Source of the DNA: Lineus longissimus
Taxonomy: Eukaryota; Nemertea; Pilidiophora; Heteronemertea; Lineidae
NCBI RefSeq assembly: GCF_910592395.1
Contig: NC_088325.1
Location: 9,056,109 to 9,120,108, forward strand
Reading direction: 5' to 3'
DNA: 64,000 bases
In this document: positions 46,319 to 58,361 of the stretch, piece by piece
Layout of the letters: the number at the start of each line of letters is the position of its first letter
Position numbering within the stretch: position 1 is the first letter of the stretch
The notes under the pieces: model-generated
Databases searched by the model: none
What the model was told of the DNA's origin: nothing
The model's input: only the letters and a program-made list of their open reading frames with translations
Translations under genes and position numbers: made by a program

Positions 46319-48355
46319 TCATGTCATGATACCATGTTTTTTTATCAACCAACGAACTGTAGTAGTCGTCAATGAAATACCAGTTTTTACCACATTTTTA
46401 CTTATTCCCTTTAACTTTTTTAACTCAAAGGTATCAGTTTTAAAGGCATACATTTTAATTTTCAAAGCAATACATTCCTTCATTTCATCACCCGTCAACT
46501 CATCTTTAAAATATCCTGGGACTTTCACTCTACTCTTATCATGTGATGGATGGTCTTTTGGATAGTTATTGAAGTCGAAATGTTCCTTCAGCTTTGTAAG
46601 GTCCGTTGTCCAATCGCCAGTCTTTAACTTTAAGACAAAACTATTGGTATCAAGAGAGAGCAACTCTATGTTTTTCCGGTTTATGCCTGTTTCGCCTATT
46701 CCTGTTTCGCCTATTCCTGTTTCGCCTACAAAATTCCTGTTTCGCCTATTCCTGTTTCGCCTATTCCTGTTTCGCCTACTTTCCAGTACCCCTACAATAA
46801 ATCGACTCTCCCAGGGGGAACCTTAGGGATGCATGTCCATTTTATGGGGAAAACGTGAGGGGACAATTGGATGATGTTAACGATGTGATGACAATTTGAC
46901 TAATCAAATGCCATCAACTTTGTTAACAAACCATGCCATGACCGTTTTGAAAGAGTCACCTTGAAAGCGGGGACAGTCCGGGACTTATTTGACCATATGA
47001 CCATACTGACACGCAGTAAAAACTAATAGATTAAGTAGAGTAAAGCAGTCGCTTATTTTATAAAAACAGGAATTCATGACTTTTTGATAAAAATACATAA
47101 TACTGTACATTCTCATAATTATTTAATCAAAATCAGCTGTAAAACCCATGTCATAGTAAAGAACAATGTAGCTATAGGTATTCTTTCTATTACGAAGCCA
47201 GTTACTGACTAAGACAAAAGAAAGAGAATCCACAATATAAAATGCAGGCCTAAGAAACCTTTCTCAAATCTGATGAAAGGGTAAAATTTTCTTACTATTT
47301 TATTTCTTGCTTTTTAAAAATAAGCTAAAACATAAGCCGATGTAAGCTATGTATAATTTTCCAAAGTTATTCCGAATAATACTGAAATAATTGACATGTC
47401 GCTAAATCCATTATTTCAGACTTTATTCTTAATGATAGCCTTTAACACTATAGTAAGGGACGATTCATATTCCTACGTCTGTGGGGAGGTTAGCAATACA
47501 TTTGAATAGGCGAAACAGGAATAGGCGAAACAGGAATAGGCGGAACAGGAATAGGCGGAACAGGAATAGGCGAAACAGGAATACACCGTTTTTCCCACCA
47601 AAATGTGGTTGTAATGTTTAGTAGTAGAATTTGTACATTAGTAATTTATATAGTTCTAGAACTGCAGCCCCAATGTAAGTTGACTTATTGAACACCATAC
47701 TTGTTTTTTTTCTCATCAGAATTGCAACCAAATCCTCGTCGAATAGAACTTCCGAATCGAACTAAGGATTGGTGTGTTACCTCAAGGCAATGTCGGGATA
47801 TGTCACCAACTCAACATCCTTCCTGTTCCTTATGTTTTCACTGGTTTTTCCGTAGAAAGCGTTGTTCATTAATTTGAAGAAATATTTCTCAAAGTCTGTT
47901 TATGACACAATCCTCTGTTTCATGTTGAAATCTATATATTTCCCTTTCTCTGTTTAAAACTAATTATGTTGTGAATTTTTTTCAACGCAATTCCTTGTTT
48001 GAAGTAAAATTGTAGAATCCTGTAATGCACTATGTAGTTTTTCTTGTGGTTCTGAATCAAGAAAAGTTTCTCAACCTTAGGTTTCTTCTCGTCCCCCAAC
48101 AATTCCTTTTGGTAATCACTCAATTCCTCGTAGGGAATAAATAACGATTCCAGGCAAAACGGAAAATTCACTGACTTAAACTTAATTTTTTCTGGGGACT
48201 CTAGGTCGACTTCGAAATAAAAAACCTGTCGGAGAATTTTCAGTACGCAACTAAAATTAAATCAGATTTGTTTATCTTTTGACGCGTTAAACTGCTCCCC
48301 ATAAATTACCTCTCCTCGATATGCGGTTTGATGTAATTAAGATTTTTTGCACAAC
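46319..48355 (-). pseudogene. polB: Protein-primed family B DNA polymerase (Polinton type)
   Basis: Replicative polymerase of the element. In order on the minus strand: GEQFNASK (about 48300), FEVDLESPEK, IVHYRILQFYF (47.99-48.0 kb), [20 protein letters not shown] (about 47.83 kb, the KxxxNxxYG motif), NKSTYIGAAVLELYKLLMY (47.65 kb), then motif C as LSLDTNSF (46.65 kb) and VPGYFKDEL. The usual DTDS is DTNS here. The segment that normally carries LDANNLYG is missing. Two in-frame TAA codons and several frame changes are present. A 910-bp MITE splits the gene just before motif C. The exonuclease domain was not found. Confidence 0.85.
46678..47587. mobile_element. hAT-like MITE with tandem 15-bp repeats in its ends
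   Basis: Flanked on both sides by GTTTTTCC (46670-46677 and 47588-47595), an 8-bp target duplication. Ends read GGTTTATGCCTG / GGTGTATTCCTG (inverted), then repeated CCTGTTTCGCCTATT units: about six copies at 46683-46785 on one strand and five at 47504-47582 on the other. The interior has no coding potential. Removing it rejoins the polymerase text at GGTGGGAAAAACATAGAG. Confidence 0.9.
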
Positions 48356-49024
48356 AACTTCCGGTTTCTATTCCAAAAAAATCACTTCAAATGGCGATTG
48401 GATACCATGAAGGATTTTGGTGCTACCCCTCAAAAATGATGCTTAAACTAAATTAACACGGCAATACTTATCTTAAAATGAGAGCTGTTGAGAAGCGATA
48501 ACATCTCAACAAATTTATGTTTATATTTCGCCAGGGTTGTTGCTTCCTGGGGTTACAAAATCCTGAGGAAGTCCACTCTTGCCACCGAATTTGTTTACTA
48601 CTTCTATACCTTTAATTTTCCTAACCTTTACCAAAAAATCTTTTTCTGGTTCTTCCTCTGGAGCTCAAACATGAAATGATGCGAAGCGAGCTCCCTCTGG
48701 CTGTGAAGTCGATTCCTCTGGTTCATACGAAGCGTACTGTGAAGTGACAGCTTCATTCGAAGCAGGTTCTTCCTGGTGTAGCGAAGCATACGGCACGTTT
48801 GGTGATGTGAATAGTTTATTGATACTCTCTAATAATTGTTTTAGGTTATTTTTGTGTTTTTCAGATTTTAGATGATAAACCTTCAGAGATACAAACTCTG
48901 CAAAATCTTTTTTTTAATATTTGAGCTGGTACTGCTCTTTGTATATTCCTTTTAAGATACCGATTTTTCTTAAACTGTTAAAAACTCGGTAAATTCGTTA
49001 TTTCAACCAAAAAAAGGATTATAA
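48356..49024. other. Unassigned part of the Polinton
   Basis: On the minus strand, 48860-48680 reads as a Glu/Ser/Pro/Ala-rich stretch built on repeated GAAGC-type words, compatible with a disordered linker. No recognised domain. Confidence 0.35.
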
Positions 49025-49311
49025 ATGGATGACAAAAAAACGAAAAATGTCGTTTAAGTCATTGAAGAGAGCGAAACTCTTTCTACATGTTTAGAAAATT
49101 TTAAGGAAGATTTTAAACATAAAACAAAAAGAATTACAGTAAGCTTGAAGACAAAGATATTGAACGCAAATACAAAATCAAAGATATTTCGAAAAACGCA
49201 AAGTAAATTTGGTGAATGATTGGAAATTACTCTAGAGTTTTTAGAATTGGGGGGTATTGTTGAAATCACAGTTTACCAACCACAAGGTTTTAAAAAAATT
49301 AAAAAAGTCTA
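49025..49311 (+). pseudogene. Small Polinton-associated ORF, unknown
   Basis: ATG to TAG, 95 codons with in-frame TAA (codon 11) and TGA. Lys/Glu/Thr-rich N-terminal half, then a beta-like end, LGGIVEITVYQPQGF. Flanked by the polymerase and penton-like genes. Function unknown. Confidence 0.4.
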
Positions 49312-49379
49312 GATGAAAACGTTGAAGGGAAATCCTGAGCTTTACTTTGTTTAAAATGGGAAAAATAAAAACCAACACC

Positions 49380-49660
49380 ATGAAATCTCGTCCGTTCAAT
49401 AACCTTAAAAATTAAAAAAATTAAAAAAAAACAAAATTGACTCAAAAATCAATGTGAAAAACAGTTTAAAAACACACTAAATATCAACTTTAAAAAACAT
49501 AAAAATAAAAAAAAATAAAAAATCCATAAATCCAAAACCCAAAACCCAATAATTAAAAAAACCTAAAACCACAAAAATTAAAATAAAAATAAAAATCCCA
49601 CAAATAAAAACCCTCAAAATCACAAAAATTAAAAACTTAAAACTAACTTAAATATATAAC
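49380..49660. repeat. A-rich low-complexity tract
   Basis: Almost only A and C with some T (AAAATTAAAAA, CCAAAACCCAAAACCCAAT and similar words) over about 280 bp. Separates the unknown small ORF from the penton-like gene. Confidence 0.75.
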
Positions 49661-49722
49661 AGCAGTATTGTCTAATCATAACGGAGAAAGTAAAATATAT
49701 TTTTCTGTTTAATGTCCGTAAG

Positions 49723-50052
49723 GTGGATTTCATTGAGTTGTTAAGAAAACCCAACGAGTACATATGGCATGACAAGCCAGTTAATTTTAGACCGTTTCAA
49801 TTCTTCCATGTCCATTGCAATATAATTGATCAAGATGATGTAATTTACAATTCAAGCAAGTCCGAAATGTTTGATAGGATTCTATTGAAAGAGTATGATT
49901 TTGGTGATACACTTAAACATTATTTTACTGGTCTGAGTAACAGGCCATGTGCAAAAACTTTTAGGATATGGATAACTGACGAACACAACTGTCGTGTGGA
50001 CTTTAATGGGGCAGATGTACAACTAGAACTTCTCTTCTTACTAAATGAGTAG
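49723..50052 (+). CDS. Penton-like minor capsid protein, C-terminal part
   Basis: 109 codons open to a TAG. FRPFQFFHVHCNIID followed by a beta-strand-rich end, FRIWITDEHNCRVDFNG then LELLFLLNE, matches the C-terminal jelly-roll region of Polinton/adintovirus penton-like proteins as I know them. Only GTG is available at the frame start, and the N-terminal half is not found in frame upstream, so the gene is probably truncated. Confidence 0.62.
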   Translation: MDFIELLRKPNEYIWHDKPVNFRPFQFFHVHCNIIDQDDVIYNSSKSEMFDRILLKEYDFGDTLKHYFTGLSNRPCAKTFRIWITDEHNCRVDFNGADVQLELLFLLNE

Positions 50053-50410
50053 AATTTGTGGTTACTCGAAACGTCCAAAAAACTTTCAGGAATTCAGCAT
50101 GAGTTGACACCGCAAAGTGAGCTGACGCCACAGTCAGATAATCAATCAGAACCATCCCAGTAGAGAAGTGTTCGCCGTACAGAGGTTTTTGTGATTGGAA
50201 ATGGCTTAGAAAAAAAAACGGAAAAAAAATCGAGACTGGCCGAATGTGTCCGTAATGTAGAGGTGTCCGCCTGGCAGAGGTATCCGCTAAGAGAGGTTCT
50301 ACAGTACATAAAACATGGACTTGGAAAACATGAGAAGAAAGGAATGTTGGCCATTTCAAAACTTAACACGATAAATGGTTTTGTTAGTAAAGCCATGAGC
50401 GATTCCCACA

Positions 50411-50740
50411 TTGAAACGAGGAATTCTCATTAATTACCAAAGAAAAGGAGATGTATATTTCTATGAAAAATACCATCCGAAAAAACAAAGAGATACTCAT
50501 ACTGAATCTAATGTTGAAGTGGAAACCCTGAAACAAACTTTTTTAGAGCAAGGAAAAAAACCCAGTACAAACAGAAATGCTAGAAAAACTCAAGTCACAG
50601 TAAATTACGTTTACAATGTGCCATCAGCACCACTTACATGCCACTATTATCAAGCGGGAGCTGGCATTCTAACACCGTCTGCGCACTTCGCGCCACTTCA
50701 TACTCCTTCGGAAGCCAGTGCACCACCCAACTTTGCTTAA
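50411..50740 (+). pseudogene. Unassigned Polinton-associated ORF
   Basis: 109 codons; Lys/Thr-rich first half (NYQRKGDVYFYEKYHPKK), Pro/Ala-rich end. The stretch before it (50060-50410) has broken frames. No domain recognised; annotated because it lies in order between penton-like and further element sequence. Confidence 0.3.
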
Positions 50741-50810
50741 ATAAATGATTATCACCCGCTGGCAGAAAAACATAGGAATACCATTGACTATGACTTTTTA
50801 AAATTTTGCT

Positions 50811-51310
50811 GTGAGCGATGACGGTCTTTTCAAAATCAAAGAAAGTAATATAACTCTGGGATTTCAACATTTGAAAAATAGAGCAGATTGTTTGCAACTA
50901 GAAAAAACACCCGACTATCGTTTTACCAGAATCAATTTAACACGGCAGTATGGTTTGCAACAACTGGCTCTGGTGTTTCAATCAACGAACACTTGAACCA
51001 CAAAACTCCAATGATCAGATCGTTTTAAAGATTTCACACATATTATCAGGTTTGTAAAATTATAAAAAAACTTACAGAGTCCTAGTCCAGGTGAAATCAA
51101 TTTTAACAAAACGAATAATAGTAATAACCGTGGAAAGTTAGGAGAGTTGCTGAGCGAGTTTGGGTTAAAAGACAAGTATGATTTTTTCGGTGTTTGACGT
51201 ATTGACATCCTGGAGTGTTCCAGACTATAATCCCAACATCACAGATCCTGGTTACTACATAAATGACTCAAAAATAAATTTCTTCCTGATGCAGGTCCAC
51301 GAAAATAAAA
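50811..51310 (+). pseudogene. Element-associated structural-protein-like fragment
   Basis: Three frames read one after another: LFKIKESNITLGF to FQSTNT (50811-50996), SNDQIVLKISHI, then KLGELLSEFGLKDKYDFFG (about 51140-51197) and YNPNITDPGYYINDSKINFF. Beta-rich composition suggests a structural protein, but I cannot assign a family. It ends at a run of 14 C (51311-51324). Confidence 0.4.
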
Positions 51311-52289
51311 GCCCCCCCCCCCCCCATGTTTAATGTGGACTGGGATGCTGGAATGGCTACCTTCAAATACCCATATACTTTCATCAATGGAATGTTAATC
51401 AGCATAAAAATGTTTTTGACGTTCTCAAATAGAATCCCTTTCAGACGTATCAACAATTCATGATTCTTAAATCTTCGGGTTTCTCGAATCCTGGTATAGA
51501 GAGACTTAATGATTCTGTCAGAACATACGTGTGTTGTATAAGCACTCACCAGAACTTCAATTACAGGAGCAACATGAACTAAGTTTGATGCCAAGAAAGA
51601 ATTTACCAAATTATTAGCAGACTCAATTATTATCGTCGTCGTCGTCGACGTCGTAGTCATTATTATCTATTATTTCATTATCACTCCTAGTTTAAATCTG
51701 GGGTACTTGTAGCAAGAATTCCCTAACCTGTTGAAGTTTATGTCTTCTGTCAACATGGCACACTCCTCTCTTTCGGTGTCATTAGATCAGCTTCAAGAAA
51801 AACATTCCATGGATATATGATACTTTTTATGTTTGTTTCACAAGCCTTACCAGAATATAGCAGGCACAAAGTACACCTGTTCTATTGCTATTCATGCCAA
51901 CTCAGTTGATATATTACGAATTTGTTTCACTTCATGTTGACAAATGTTGCTTTGCCATTCATGTATTAATTTCTGCTTGTGGACTAGACACACTTAAGGT
52001 GGAATTGAGTAGGGTGTATCATTATTCTGCATCCTGACTCATGTATCTCATACGATGTCTCACATGTATGAGGTGATACATGTGGAAGATATGTTTTGTA
52101 TGTGATAGTATAGGTACATTTTGCGGAGTGGTCAGTAGCCGAGTAGGCACAAGAACATGTTTTTGTTTTTTTGGACCACATACACTTTGCTTTGAGAATG
52201 AAGTAAAAGGATGTCCAGTAAGTATAACATTATAACATTATTATAACTTTACGTCGTATTGGAAAATTTGGCATATAAGTAATTCTATA
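51311..52289. other. No gene recognised; homopolymer and GTC microsatellite
   Basis: C14 at 51311-51324 and (GTC)n near 51626-51652. A 130-codon minus-strand frame (51660-51268) runs through both repeats and is probably chance. The remaining bases show no feature. Confidence 0.5.
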
Positions 52290-53836
52290 GTGAAAGTCTG
52301 CAATGTAGGCGATATGAATAGGCCTACATTAGTAGTTTGGGGTCAAGTTTGGGAAGGACAAGATTATATTGGCTTGGGGTCAAATGTAAAGTCTTCGCTT
52401 TTACGTTACATCTTTGCCAAACAGGATGAGGTGGAAATATGCAAAAGTGTTGCCAGTGATTTATCTAAACTACTGTTAAAATGTGCTTTTGGTGGAGACG
52501 CAGTGGATGTAAGTGCCAAGGGACTAACAGTAACACCAAAACTTACGAAGCCAACCGTGTACGAACTGTACTGTGCATTGAGGGATGACGAGAATATCTT
52601 TGGTTCTTTGGAGGACAAGAAACTGGACTTTCTTAATGAGGAGCCACCATACATTTGCAGTGAAACATACAATGATCGGAGACTGTTTGATGAGTAAACA
52701 TGGAAGAGAATACGATTCTTTGAATGGCACTTTGGACTTTTTCATGATAGGGACCGGAAGACCAGAGGTGGTGCATCCACCACAACGGCCTTAACCGCAG
52801 CTAAGTGGAAATTTTATAAAGACTGTCAAGGGGTTCTTTCCATTTCAGGTAACTTGAAGAAAAATGTCAGTTTGGTGGCCTCTCTCAACAAGAGTCGTAG
52901 AGCTGTCGGGGAAGTCTTTAATAGTATGTTACTCCACTGCAACGGTTATTTGCATGTTCCACTTGCCCTTGAGACAAGTATTCGAGAAAGTATTGGAGTA
53001 GGTGCCGGTGACAAGGTGACTGTGATGTCTTGTCATGAGGGGTGTAACAAGCCTGTTGAAGGCTTGCATGTTTTCTGTGAAGTAGGGCTAGGGAATACCT
53101 TGTCACATGAAGATATTTACCACTTTATGAGTTCTGAGTTGACCAAAAGCCACAACATAGCCATTCATGATGTTGTTTTTCTAGAGCCAGGTACCATTTC
53201 ATCTCAAAATTCATGTTTTGCACTGCGAGAAAAGTTCTGTACTGGCCAGTTATGTGAAAGTTTCATTTACCACATTAGAGATGTCACTTCGGTAGATCCA
53301 GACTGCAACATTTTGCCAAATGATGAGAACCTCAACTGCTCTCTTGTTTCAATGGTTTTTTGGATTGGATTAACCACCCTCTTGCAATTGGAACACTAGA
53401 TGCCACCAAAGATTGGTCCGTTTTCGTTCCACTTCAAATACAGCTTCTGTTCGAAGGAATGTTTATCTGCGACGATGCAACGAGGAGCACCGACGATCGA
53501 TACAGATATTGGAAGGAGCATGTAGCTCGGCTCTACACCTACTTAGATGCCGGGTTGAACATCTATAGCCAAAAGCATGTTGGGGTTGAACAGGTTTTGA
53601 ACACTAATGAACTCGTCATTAATAGCTTCATCATGTCAAGTTGTTTTTCTATTATGTCCTTTCATGGCATGAGCCAAAGCTTGAGCACTGCCAAACTGAA
53701 TCCACAGAAACTATCATCAGCAAATGAAGTTATATACAATACATACCATAAGAGACAAGAAGTATTGTACAGGTCTGTTTTGAGACAATGCCATCAACAC
53801 ACCTTGTTCAGTTGCGGTTCAATTCTTGTTACCTGA
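52290..53836 (+). pseudogene. N-terminal part of a large XPG/PIN-nuclease family gene
   Basis: First segment 52290-53399 is one frame with a single TAA at 52695-52697; coding-like text continues straight through it (WKRIRFFEWHFG). A shift near 53360 moves reading to 53360-53836 (NHPLAIGTLDATKDWS, then RYRYWKEHVARLYTYLDAG). No known catalytic motif in this part. ATG at 52314 is the likeliest start. I recognise it as resembling the N-terminal region of an uncharacterised multicopy protein family of marine invertebrates. Confidence 0.5.
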
Positions 53837-56202
53837 TTTTCTTCATTGACAACCTCGTCCTCTTGAGGAAGCATACAGACCCCAAGCCCGGAGAGAGTCG
53901 TAGTAGTCAGTTGTGCACATTACCAATCACTGTGAAAGGAATGCCGAAGGATGCTGCAATAACAGAGACATGGCATTTGCCATCTTGTCAAAATCAAGAT
54001 GTTTGCAAATGCAAGGATACCCTGTCCTTGAAAAAGGCAGATATGAACCAGGCGTTGTTGTCTTTAACCCCAGCAGAGGTAAGACAGGAAGAATGTTTCA
54101 AACATGAAGCATTCTGGGGTCTAATTGGATTCGTGAACCGAATAGACATACCCACTGTGGACAAGGCAGAGAGCAGTGATCTGAACAAGAGCTTCAGTGC
54201 TCTGCGGATAGATGACCATAACTGTGCTGATACCGATCCTGATGGCATTACAATTCAACTTGATGAAATAACAGACATCATTGATATTTTCGAATTCGAT
54301 GACATTCGCGATGATGACGAGGATGATGAGACGGAGATAGATGAAGATTTACTTGATGTGTCATGGGACGGTCTGTCTTCCATCATGGATGTTGCAAGTG
54401 ATTCATGCCCAGAAGTGGATGATAGAGACGATAGTCAGTCTTGGAAAAGCTATCAATCCAGCGATACTAGTTTAGCGTGTCCATTAGAAGACTATGGGAC
54501 AGATGATGACCTCGACAGTGGTTTATTTCAACTCGTAGACTTACCCAGCTCAGACAACATCAACACAACAGAAAATTCTGATGACAGAGTTGTTCACTCT
54601 AAACATGTAGAGGATGAAAATCTGTTCACAGCGGATTATGCCACTCAGTTTGTGCCCTTTCATGAAATAGATCCTGTGATAGATGATGCAGAAAACCAGA
54701 CCAGAGAACCGAGCATTGGCATGAAGGATCCAATGAAGGATCCGTCAGATCAGACGTTACACGGCATAGCAGGAAATAGAGATGAAGGACAAATTCCCAT
54801 AAAGCGTTCAGGGGCTGTCAAGTTCACAGCTCCTCCTCTTATTTGCAGACATCCCCCACCAGCTGTCGGGCGTGATGATGATCCGAAGAAATTGAAGGAA
54901 GTCCTTGATGATTTTCTACTCCAGTCAGGTCAGGTTTACTTGCCTAATAGCAAAGACCGGATTATATTTGCACCCGAAAACAAAATTGCGAAGTGTTTGT
55001 ATCAGCTGATGGATCAAGGCCCACGATACAAGGTATTCCTGCCTGAATTTCCCCTTCTGCACCTCAGGAAATCGAAGATAACGAATCTCTTTGCTGCATA
55101 CAAGGAATCAGGTCTAGTCCATATATTGAAGTACATGAGGGATGAAGAAGCCGAGAAGAGCTGGGAGCAACTCATCACAGTTGATAACAAAATTGAGCTA
55201 GCTACGAGAAATATATTTCGGATATCATGTGCCTTCCAGTTAGCCTTCTTCATCAAGTTTCAAGAGTCCCTTTCCACTGACGAAATAATGAAATTTCAGC
55301 AAAACATCAGAGAAGGAAACATTGAACATTGGTATGAACAATTCCAAAAGTACTTAGAGGCAGGGAAGGAAAACAGCACATTTCTGATGCAACTGAATAT
55401 TCTACAGCGTTGCCACGAAGTAGTGAAGATATCACTGGCTGAGAGAATTGGTGGACAGGATGGATATGACTTGCTCTTAGCTGCAGTGAAGAAAAGCCTC
55501 CCTTTTTCTTTTCTCAATGGAGCCTCTTCCTATGCATCGTTCTGCGTGCGACTGTTGCACACACATGCTGAAGCGAGCCCTTTCCACAAACATCTAAAAG
55601 CAGTGCTTTTCACAACACCACATAAGCACAGCGAGACAAATTTTGCCCTTGACTGCCAACGCGAAATGGATCATCAAGATGCGCTAAAAGGGTTCCACAA
55701 GGGTTCCACAGAAGCTTATGTTCTTCCACGAATGAGTGTCATTGATCATCTTGAGGAAATCCAGGCAGCCAGAAACAGAATGAAAAGCAGCAGAAAAACA
55801 AAAGCATTGCAGGGTGATGGAAAATCGGCTTTCTTTTTTTCTTGGTAATGAAATTGGCGAAACTGACATAAAATACATAAGAGGACAGTTGAACTCATTC
55901 TGAGGAGATGAGGACTGGACCAAGAGTATGATCCATTGCCAAGGAATGTTTATGCCGTTTCGAAACGGCCGTTGCCTGCATCTGTGTTGGATCAGTGCAC
56001 AATTCCGCTTGGCCAGTACTTGGTAAAGAGATATGTGGCAAAGATTGGACTTTTCGAAATGACTGCGTCCGACGTCCCAGATGTGACAACAGTAGATGGC
56101 CCAAAGGAGCTACGGGCAAGAATTGTTCGTGGAACCAGCATCACGGTCAGGAGAAGTACCCTGAGAGCAGTACAAGCCGTAGCAGATGAAGAAGAAAAAT
56201 GA
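53788..56202 (+). pseudogene. Central part of the same family gene
   Basis: A 686-codon open frame (53788-55848) and a following 88-codon frame (55936-56202) separated by a shift. Features: a Cys pair CKC near residue 73; LTPAEVRQEECFKHEAFWG; a strongly acidic region near residues 155-185 (IRDDDEDDETEIDEDLLD); Pro-rich ICRHPPPAVGRDDDP; then a helical half ending in FALDCQREMD and GSTEAYVLPRMSVIDHL. The longest open frame in the window. No enzymatic motif seen. The order relative to neighbours suggests one long ancestral protein. Confidence 0.5.
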
Positions 56203-56302
56203 GAGGTGAAGAGGAAAGCAATGGTAAAAAAAGGCAAAGGAATATGACAGGAAATCAGCAGAGGAGAATACCTGCCAAGCACTTCTTTCAGGAAGCACTA
56301 AG

Positions 56303-57931
56303 TTGAACACAAGTAAAGCAAGTGGAATCAAAAAGGCTGTTCTGAACTTATTCGGAAGTATAGAAGGAATACAAAAGGAGAAGTCGGAGAGTAAAAAACA
56401 GTATGATCAAAGACTGACCGAGCATTTGGAAAAAGAAAACCTGATGTATTTACAATCAACCAAACCTCCAGCTAAGTAGACAAAGGCAACATATGCTACC
56501 ATGGAATTCGCTGGAGTCAAGTTCAAGTGTGGGGCAGACACTGGAACAGATTACCTCAGATTTGTCCAAGATGCTGTAATATCTCCAATACTGAAGCTAA
56601 TGCCTGACTTACTGGTTATATGTGAGGAAAAGTATGCATATACGCCTGATGATCTCAAGTCGCAGACTCGGAAGGGAAGACAAAAGAGCAAAAAAGAGGA
56701 TCATTCCATTTACCATCTTAAGGAGGGAAAGGCCATTATAAGTATGGAGAAACTCAGCAAAGCTGCTGTTACCAAGACCGATATAGGTAAAAGAATGATG
56801 AGCACCTTCTTAGCAGAATATGTCGACCGGCTTGTTGTCAACAGAGATATCAACATAACCATTGACAGTCAGTACATGATGAGTGAGAATAAGGAGTACT
56901 CTACACCACTAAAAGTTTCGTTTCAGAAGAGCTCCAATCCAATTGTCCAAAACTTGCAAGCAATACAACAATGCAAAGGAGAGGCAGAAATGTCTCAGGT
57001 AGATTGGCTGATCAACGCGGCAGAAGGAACAGAAGAAGGAACTTGTTTCGTTAGTGTTGTCACTTCTGGTGACATTGACGCTATCCCCATTCACTTATTT
57101 GCAGTGGCAAGGTATTGGCCAAGAAATCCAGACAGGAACTTTACTCGTCCAGTATACGTAGTGCTGCAGAAGCCAAGTGGTAGAAAAGAGGATACCTTAG
57201 ACAGAAGCAAGGCAAAGGTTGAAATTTACAATATCACAAAGATGATCGAAAGGATTGAAGGGAAATATCCTGAAGACCAATTCATTGCGATAAAACTGGC
57301 AATAATTATGTGCATGGGAGGGAACGATTTCTTGCCCAAGTTTCATGGAATATCTCATGAAAGGATTATGTCAACAGTTCTTATGAAGAGTGACATCCTA
57401 TTAAATATCTTGAAAGTGTCAAATGATGAAATGAAGGTAGACGTCGAAGTGTATCTAGATCTGATGAAATTGCTCTATTGACCAAGTGGCATCGATCCAA
57501 TGAAGCTTTCATTTGAAGATATTCGTCATTTATCCATCAAGAGACCTGGAAAGGAAATTCGCAGTCCTGAGGTTTGGATGCCACCACGATGCGCACTTGA
57601 ACAAGTTGTAAAGCTGCTGAACAGCCAAGTACAGTACTTCATGACTGTTGGAAATCACTCAGCAAAGCTACCACTTTTTCTTGTGAATGGAGGGTTAAAG
57701 AAAGACCAAATGGGGCAGATCAGGTTTGACTTTGGTCCTGCTTCTGAGTGTCATTTTGATAACCCTGAAAGTCTACTGGTGGTACCAGAGGAAGCGTTGC
57801 AGCAGAGAATGAAATCAGCATCATTGAAACCTCAAACAAAAGGGAAAAGTACAGCAAAGCGCAAAAAGAGCAAAAGACCATTGAAGAGAACACCGAACAA
57901 ATCAACGCCAGGGAAAAAGAGACTAAAATGA
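56303..57931 (+). pseudogene. XPG/PIN-like nuclease domain, C-terminal part of the same gene
   Basis: Frame from about 56303 to the TAA-equivalent end at 57931, with in-frame TAG (56477-56479) and TGA (57479-57481). Candidate acidic nuclease positions: DTGTDYL, GEAEMSQVDWL, then VVTSGDIDAIPIHLF and IIMCMGGNDFLPKFHGIS, the GxDFxP-type motif of FEN1/XRN-like nucleases. After the TGA the text continues (WMPPRCALEQVVKLL, MTVGNHSAKLPLFL), then ends in a basic tail. Probably a structure-specific nuclease of unknown role, now broken. Confidence 0.6.
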
Positions 57932-58361
57932 AGGCAATTAATTATTGCACAACACAACAAACATGACAATAACAGTTGGCAACTAGTATAGAATATTATA
58001 ACTTGTCATTTTACCTTACCCTGAGGTTACTCTTAAACATCTTTTTTTGGTTCTGGTTCTGGTTCTGGTGGTTTGATATGATGGATTCTTTGAAACATTC
58101 GCTATGTCCCAGAAAGTCTGATTGTCGTCATGGTTTGCCTAGGCTTGATTTTTGTGATGGAATTCATGCATTTGCTAAATTAAATTGTTCACTAAATCCA
58201 GCATTCATTAACTCTATACTTTGTGCAAAACTGATTATTGAGAGCATCACTTTAGGATTAGTTTTTGACTGAAGTGCAAGTTCACATGTTTTCTTTGGAA
58301 GTCCATGCTATCATAATTAAGGGTAATGCCCACACCACTGGTGTACTCAGTTAGCTACTAG
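57932..58361. other. No gene recognised
   Basis: 3' flank of the nuclease-like gene. Contains a short GGTTCT repeat near 58048-58066. Otherwise nothing supported. Confidence 0.45.

Noticed and set aside
46680-47585. CRISPR-like regularly repeated 15-mers
   Set aside because: Units are contiguous without spacers, lie in inverted orientation at both ends of an insertion and are flanked by an 8-bp target duplication; this is a MITE in animal DNA.
51268-51660. A 130-codon minus-strand frame
   Set aside because: Runs through C14 and a GTC microsatellite; no domain; the plus strand better continues element text up to 51310.
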